From Monosporascus cannonballus (taxonomy: Eukaryota > Ascomycota > Sordariomycetes > Xylariales), in assembly GCA_004154925.1 (NCBI GenBank), contig QJNS01000121.1:175044-239043 (forward strand): DNA of 64,000 nt, written 5' to 3'. The stretch's first letter is position 1, and each line of letters begins with the position of its first letter. Below, piece by piece: positions 58,847 through 64,000 of this stretch. The position numbers were made by a program, and so were the translations under genes. The notes beneath the pieces were generated by a model, which saw only the letters and a list, made by a program, of their open reading frames with translations, ran no database searches and had not been told where the DNA came from.

Positions 58847-60358
58847 TCAATGCCCGCGGGGAGGAGTCTTAACCAGCCTCATCACGTTATCTACATACCC
58901 CGTCGTGCCTCCGTATTTGCTTATGATCTCTTCTATATCCCTCGACGGACCGTCATCGGTCCTCTTCCTGCCTATTAGCCCAGTATTCCTCGTGCTAGGT
59001 ATCCTCAGCATTTCTTTCTCTATCTCCCATCCGCAGTCCCTGGCGACATTCCCTACCCACCCAACCAGCGATGCATAGGCGGAAGACGACTTCCCCTTCC
59101 CTTTCGGGGCCGGTGCTCTGAACCTCGCCCCGGAGAGATCATGGCTACAGCAGGGGATCATGATGAAGGGGCATTCCGATACCGCTGCAAGTATGGGTGT
59201 CCATGGAGTCAGCTCGTCTGCGTGGTTTGAGATGATGAATGTGCCCTTTGGGAACAGGCCGTTGTGGATCATTTCGCTCTCCGTACTGCCTTGCAAACTT
59301 TCTGAAACCTTCTCCGGACTGTCTAGGCTGTTCTGGATGACGGATGGTAGAAGGACGTGCTGACGGAGAGGACTGCTATCGTTGGAAGCAACGGTGCTCT
59401 TATTATAATTATCCCAAGATTTGCGTTGTCTAGCATCGAACCCCCAACCTTGGTATCCTTCTTCTCGGAGTATGTACACAAGGAGGCCGTTGCCACATCC
59501 TATGTCCACAAAGCCGGGAAAAGGATGTGTTTCATACATCTGACGCCACAGCTCTATTAGAAATGCTGCAATCCCCAGATCCTCGAAGACATGCTTGGAA
59601 GGATCCGTGACCTCGGCCCACGTCTCAATGAGCTGACGGGCATATTTCTCCTTGAGTCTAGCATATGTCGTCTGCAGCGCGGCTTGAGGGACGATGGTAT
59701 CGTGCTGGACCCTCTTCTGATAGCCGGCCTTAGCCCCTGCCCCATGTTTGTGTAGCAGGGACAAGAGGTTTAAACCTGTTCGCACCAACCTCTGCGACAG
59801 GGAATCATTATCAAAGAGATGATAGTGAATGGAAATAGAGCCTCCGTCTTCGCCGGCATTCCATTCATGAAGGAATGCTAAGCCCTGGACACTTGGATGA
59901 TAATACGGCACGTCTGACTGAGAACCGAGGTGTGGTTTGTACACAACCAGTGACCTCTCCACCTCACTTGGTTCAGAACTATGATAAATCAGACACGTCT
60001 GATCCATAGGATTGTCTCTCAGAGTGTTCCTCGGAATTAACTTCCGGACCAAAATCTTTTCGAGTTGGAAGTCCTTGAAATGCACAATGATCGGCGCTGG
60101 AGGTGCCTCTGAAGATGACTCTGGGCTTGCCGGCTCAAAGGACTCCCCATGCCCTGGTTCCCGCTCGACGAGAATATCTGCCCGAAATAACCAGCTGGAA
60201 TTCAGGTTCGGATTTCGGATGAAGTTCATCATGATCCGAGAAAAGATGGTAGGACCAAAAGTACATGGGTTTCGATACAGGGGGACCCATTGTGCACCCG
60301 AGAGATCCTCAATAAAGCTAGGCTCGCCGTTTGCGAGCTCGGTGGGCTCAAAAGCCAT
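58847..60358 (-). CDS. trm44: tRNA(Ser) Um44 2'-O-methyltransferase Trm44
   Basis: Methylates the ribose of U44 in tRNA(Ser). Single exon of 503 residues, slightly shorter than yeast Trm44. Features: WVPLYRNPCTFGPTIFSRIM, FIRNPNLNSSWLFRADIL, then the methyltransferase core with LIELWRQMYETHPFPGFVDI, GCGNGLLVYILREEGYQGWG FDARQRKSWD (SAM-binding glycine motif and Asp at the strand end). FIISNHADELTPWTPILAAV, CPFIMIPCCSHDLSGARF and SKYGGTTGYVDNVMRLVK follow. The first ATG of this frame is 60358. An 87-codon open frame begins at 60489 in another frame and overlaps it by about 130 bases, so the true N-terminus could be longer if there is an assembly error or intron. Confidence 0.9.
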   Translation of the reverse strand: MAFEPTELANGEPSFIEDLSGAQWVPLYRNPCTFGPTIFSRIMMNFIRNPNLNSSWLFRADILVEREPGHGESFEPASPESSSEAPPAPIIVHFKDFQLEKILVRKLIPRNTLRDNPMDQTCLIYHSSEPSEVERSLVVYKPHLGSQSDVPYYHPSVQGLAFLHEWNAGEDGGSISIHYHLFDNDSLSQRLVRTGLNLLSLLHKHGAGAKAGYQKRVQHDTIVPQAALQTTYARLKEKYARQLIETWAEVTDPSKHVFEDLGIAAFLIELWRQMYETHPFPGFVDIGCGNGLLVYILREEGYQGWGFDARQRKSWDNYNKSTVASNDSSPLRQHVLLPSVIQNSLDSPEKVSESLQGSTESEMIHNGLFPKGTFIISNHADELTPWTPILAAVSECPFIMIPCCSHDLSGARFRAPAPKGKGKSSSAYASLVGWVGNVARDCGWEIEKEMLRIPSTRNTGLIGRKRTDDGPSRDIEEIISKYGGTTGYVDNVMRLVKTPPRGH

Positions 60359-61234
60359 TTCGCAGTCAAGGTCAGGCTGGCTTCGACTGTTGGGTGATCA
60401 ATGATGCACCGGGTATGAAGGGGGATTATGCCAAGCTCCCCAAACGCTTTCTTCTGGTGTTCTAGAAGGTCTTCGGAATTCCCGAACATCACGACAACCG
60501 CAGACGATCAGGGATACCACCCAATACAGGATTCCATAATATCAGAAGAGACCTTGGGTCATGATTAGGCATCGTAAAACAAAATCATCGTATGACTTAG
60601 CAATTGTCCATATAGTAGGTATCAAAGACTTCAATGCAAGTATTCTTAGTGCGGCGATGTTGGAGCACACACACTACTGAGTAAAAATCGAGTTCAAGCC
60701 ACAAAAGGTGAAGTTTGGATTGCCGAAGGGCACAGTAATGGACACAGTACCAGTCCAAGCATTCCTTGTAGGTATCCCCAGATCGCTATGCGATACTTAG
60801 TACACCGCCTGAAGTGTACATATAGCACAGTTTTCGGGATAGCCTAGCGCACACCCAGCCACAGTGGGTCCGGGCGCCCCCTCATATGTAGTATTCGAAG
60901 CAGGCTCGATCAATCAGATGAATGCGACTCGCCTCTTTCGCCTTCCCCCATCATCTCTCCCTCCCCTCCACGCAGCAACCATTTAAGTTCATCATCATTT
61001 CCACATCTCCCTCCATCTGCAACGAGTCTCCGCCTTTTCAACTCATCAACAACAAAAACAATCAGCATCCTTCTTGCCAGCACTATCAACACCACCACAT
61101 ACCACTTTCCGTATCTCTTCGTCAGCTTATTCTCATAAAGACAAGAATCGAGCGAGACAATTGTCGGTCGCTGTCTTAGAACACCCCCCCAACAACGAAC
61201 CCTTTCCCCAAAGTCACCCGGAAAACTCGAGTTT
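60359..61234. promoter_or_regulatory. Divergent promoter TRM44 / SUI1
   Basis: Right part (about 60940-61234) is rich in C, A and T with CATCATC and CAACAACAA stretches, as in leaders of strongly expressed fungal genes. No clear TATA box. Confidence 0.5.
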
Positions 61235-61909
61235 ATGTCAATCGAAAACCTCAAGACCTACGGTAAGTCCACGTCGTCTGCCGTTTCCCTCCCTTCCCTT
61301 GCGTTGCCTCTCATCCGAACGGGTTATGGGCATGGTTGAGGATGGAGCAAATAGATAACTCGACACAATATGCTATATGTTCGTGCGTCGCTAACGCGTG
61401 ACCAAACACAGACCCCTTCGCCGAAGCCGACGAGGATACCGGACAATCCAAACAGGCGCAGAATTACATCCATATTCGTATCCAGCGTATGTCCATACCT
61501 TCCTTCGTCCTTTAACAGGCGGCATCGGCCCGGCCACCCTGCGGTCAAACTAAGTTCCCACCTACATCGTCTATGCTTATGCTGACTACTCTCCTTCAGA
61601 GCGAAATGGACGTAAAACCCTGACAACTGTTCAGGGCTTGCCGAAGAAATTCGATCAACGCAAGATCCTCAAGGTCATCAAGAAGAAATTCGGTATGTCA
61701 TTACCTCACGTGATTCACATTATTGTGGTATGCCTGCTAACCACGCTCGCCTTCATACAGCCTGCAATGGCACTACCGTCCACGACAGTGAGATGGGCGA
61801 GGTGATCCAGCTGCAGGGAGACCAACGCAAGGACGTTCACGACTTCCTCATCGACAAGGTGGACGGCCTCGAGCTTGACCCCAAGACCATTAAGGTCCAC
61901 GGTTTCTAA
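61235..61909 (+). CDS. sui1: Translation initiation factor eIF1 (SUI1)
   Basis: eIF1 binds near the 40S P site and controls start-codon selection. Exons 61235-61262, 61412-61486, 61600-61692 and 61761-61909 give 114 residues. The protein reads MSIENLKTYDPFAEADEDTG, QSKQAQNYIHIRIQQRNGRK, TLTTVQGLPKKFDQRKILKV, IKKKFACNGTTVHDSEMGEV and IQLQGDQRKDVHDFLIDKVD, ending TIKVHGF. This agrees with the SUI1 fold over its whole length. No exon exceeds 50 codons, so it would be missed by ORF length. eIF1 genes often autoregulate by a poor start context; here it is AGTTTATGT, with T at -3 (TTT before the ATG), which is indeed a weak context. Confidence 0.97.
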
Positions 61910-62856
61910 GCCTGTCTTGTCCGCATACCTTCCGTCGCCCGGCTAGTCGACTGCTGTACGAATGCGCCCACGGTACAGATGGTCAGGCTCGTGCCGGCCA
62001 GTGCGCTCAAGGTTGTGTGGGCGGCCACACCAACCGTCTATCACACGATCGCCTGGTTGCATTTGCGTTGGGTCGAGGCGTTGATCGGAACGGCTAGGAC
62101 ATGATACCCTTTGATGCCCTCGTTGGAGGATTATGGTTTTTGGCGGAGCGTGATATGGTTGCCCTAGACAGGACGTCGTAGAGTACAAATGCGTTCGGAC
62201 GGGATGTGTGATGCGGATGGCTAGCGACTAGCAAGACCCTTCTTTCGTTTTTGACAGGAATGGTGCTGGATCATTTAGTAATCCCATATTACCCACAATC
62301 ATTTGCCGCGTTTCGTTTCGCATGGCACCGGGGTCTCGACCGTGAAGTTGAAGCTGAAATGATAAACGCGTGGTAAACGGGCACCGTTGCGGTGTCAAAG
62401 TGTCTCTACGTTGTGCCAATATTTCCAAGCATCCAGAAGTGACACTGAGGTGTAAGCCGGATCATAATTAGGGACGGGGGTCGTAACCAGGCGCCTGTCG
62501 GTATGCCAAGTATAAGAGTCACGCGTAAAGGCCATGTCGCAGGCATGCCCGAGGCGCTTTGATATTAAACACTCGGGGGGGACGCATCATGACGCAGAAA
62601 ATTCGGGTTACAGCCCAATTGATCTCATCTGAAGGACAATGGTTCGCTTGCTACGAAAGGATAATTACTAGCAGATAACATCCGGGGTATATATATCGAA
62701 AGCAGAAAATGGACATCGCCTCGTAACCCCTCTTCCCCCCCCCAAAAAAAACACACGCCGTAACCCCTAGCCACCCCCATTCAACGCCATGATAATTCGG
62801 ACAAGGTCCACGCGATTCGTAGGTAGCAGTAGTGGTAGTAGTAGTATTCCGGCGTC
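61910..62856. other. Convergent intergenic region
   Basis: Between SUI1 and EOS1. A C9/A8 homopolymer junction lies at about 62737-62752 and a TAG-type triplet run near 62824-62847. Minus frames at 61943-62188 and 62228-62428 are not recognised. Confidence 0.5.
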
Positions 62857-63791
62857 TCACAGTCCGTCCACCTCCCTCGTGACGCCGAGGATCTTCACGA
62901 CGAGCCGCACGGCAATCTCGCCGGCCCTCTTAGCCAGGGCCATGAGGGGGATGTTGGGGTAGTCGACGCGCGTCAAGTGGGACTGGACCAGCAGGGCGAC
63001 CATGCTGATGAAGCTCGCGTAGGAGAAGACGTGGACGCTAAGGCGCGTCTCCTTGCGGATGTTGATCTTGCGCTGCGTGATCTGGTAGCAGGCCGTCAGG
63101 ATGGTGGCGATGCTAATCCAGGCCGGCAGCAGGAGGCCCGGATCCTGGGACGCGCCCGTCAGGTACACGACCCACGACGTCGCGTACGAGAAGACGCAGC
63201 TGAGGGTGACGAGCCGCACGATGGTCGCCTGTGGCGTGTAGTTGATCAGCCAGCGCGACATCAGGCAGTCGGTGAAGAAATAGGCGAGATGGCCCGACGC
63301 CCAGCACTGCAAGGAGGACGGTCAGCGAGACGACACAAGCTTAACATATTTCACGCGCCCACGCTGAGATATATATCTGATATATATATATATATATATA
63401 TATATCTTTCATATAAGGCTTCAGAGCAGCAGGGAAAGCAACAGGGCAGAGACCGTACCCAGACCATAGCGAGGACCGTCTCGGTCAGGCGCAGGGAGCT
63501 CTCGGCACGGAAGAGCCTGCCGTCCTCCCCGGACAGAGGCGACCTGGGGCCATTGGATAGTATGAACTCGGCGAAGAGGAACCGCAGCGCGCATCGCATA
63601 CCCCACCAGAGGGCCGGGCCGATGGAGAGCAAACGGGCAACGATGAGGGGAGGGTGCCAGCGCTTAGGGACGCCGAGGGCGACGGCGAGGCGAGGCTGCA
63701 GCAGGGAGTGATCTAGGCTCTGGCGATCCGCCGCGCTGCCGGACTGGTCGGTTCCGCCATTGTGGGTGTTCGCCGGCGTTGGTTTGGCCAT
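62857..63791 (-). CDS. eos1: N-glycosylation protein Eos1
   Basis: Yeast Eos1 is an ER membrane protein linked to N-glycosylation and oxidative-stress tolerance. Minus exons 63791-63459 and 63306-62857 give 260 residues. Starts MAKPTPANTHNGGTDQSG; then AVALGVPKRWHPPLIVARLL and SIGPALWWGMRCALRFLF, a first hydrophobic segment. After the intron come CWASGHLAYFFTDCLMSRWL, INYTPQATIVRLVTLSCVFS, LLLPAWISIATILTACYQIT, QRKINIRKETRLSVHVFSYA and SHLTRVDYPNIPLMALAKRA. FTDCLMSRW-x-NY is the hallmark of the family. About four membrane helices. The 152-bp intron contains a TA microsatellite. The frame is open further upstream but without ATG. Confidence 0.9.
63366..63410. repeat. TA microsatellite inside the EOS1 intron
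   Basis: About 14 alternating TA units with a TATCTGATAT interruption. It lies fully within intron 63307-63458. Confidence 0.85.
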
Positions 63792-64000
63792 CAAGCGGCC
63801 TGGGTATAGCCTGGTATGCTCTAACAGGTGCCGATCTCGACGCACGAGGGAGCGAGCCACTCCAGACGGAATCCAACCAAAGGGATCGGCCTTCGTAAAA
63901 GAGGAGAAGCGAACGTAGCCGAGCAGCTGCTCAGATGAATAATTGACTGAGAGTGTCTGGGAGAGTAAGAGGTGGGGGAGGAGGGGGGAGGAGGGGGGGG
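63792..64000. other. EOS1 upstream region and purine tract at window end
   Basis: Promoter side of EOS1. The last 30 bases are an almost pure G/A run (GGAGGAGGGGGGAGGAGGGG), cut by the window edge; on the EOS1 strand it is a C/T tract. Confidence 0.6.

Overview
The window is nuclear DNA of a filamentous ascomycete (Pezizomycotina; probably a Sordariomycete, which is an inference from the look of the proteins and not a placement). The support is direct: eukaryotic housekeeping genes interrupted by many short GT-AG introns (49 to about 350 bp, mostly 50-110) with CTRAC-type branch sites; intergenic gaps of a few hundred bases to 6 kb; and typical fungal proteins (AzgA purine permease, Atg3, Gdt1, Sls1, Eos1). 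I found no operons, CRISPR arrays, rRNA or tRNA genes, and no intact transposon.

Layout. 1-8.6 kb: AzgA-type permease (+), ATG3 (-), a ribosomal protein eL37 gene in four exons (+) that is easily missed because its exons are tiny, and ELP6 (-). 8.6-18.6 kb: a long-loop MFS transporter (+), a mitochondrial thioredoxin-like protein (+), an L-rhamnose mutarotase-family protein (-) and the Mn2+/Ca2+ transporter GDT1 (-). 18.6-24.7 kb: a gene-poor stretch with scattered coding-like fragments and an AT-rich island. 24.7-30 kb: a Myb protein laid out like the telomere factors Taz1/TRF (+), then TEF1/EF-1alpha (+). 30-40 kb: SLS1 (-), NSE3 (+), the SF3b 10-kDa subunit (-), an unknown Cys/His-cluster protein (+) and ISD11 (+). 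40-51 kb: an unknown acidic disordered protein (+), PAPS reductase (-), phosphoserine phosphatase (+) and a small unknown, probably mitochondrial protein (-). 51-64 kb: a DHHC palmitoyltransferase (+), gamma-COP SEC21 (-), TRM44 (-), eIF1/SUI1 (+) and EOS1 (-).

Functional themes are ordinary cell biology: translation (eL37, EF-1alpha, eIF1, Elp6 and Trm44 tRNA modification), secretory pathway (Sec21, Gdt1, Eos1, DHHC enzyme), mitochondria (Sls1, Isd11, two small mitochondrial proteins), sulfur and serine metabolism, genome maintenance (Nse3, Taz1-like Myb protein) and autophagy (Atg3). Genes alternate strands, giving many convergent and divergent pairs; nothing looks like a secondary-metabolite or defence cluster. 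Exon boundaries were inferred by reading frame continuity, splice sites and remembered family sequences; summed exon lengths are divisible by three in every gene model given.

I did not find a clearly new biological system. The items most worth a second look are the dispersed TAGGTACCTAGG-like palindromic motif in many intergenic gaps (including an 18-bp perfect palindrome), the Taz1/TRF-like protein with a diverged telobox, the coding-like relic zone at 20.5-23.3 kb, an out-of-frame ORF overlapping the TRM44 start, and start-codon micro-exons of 3-5 bases in three essential genes.
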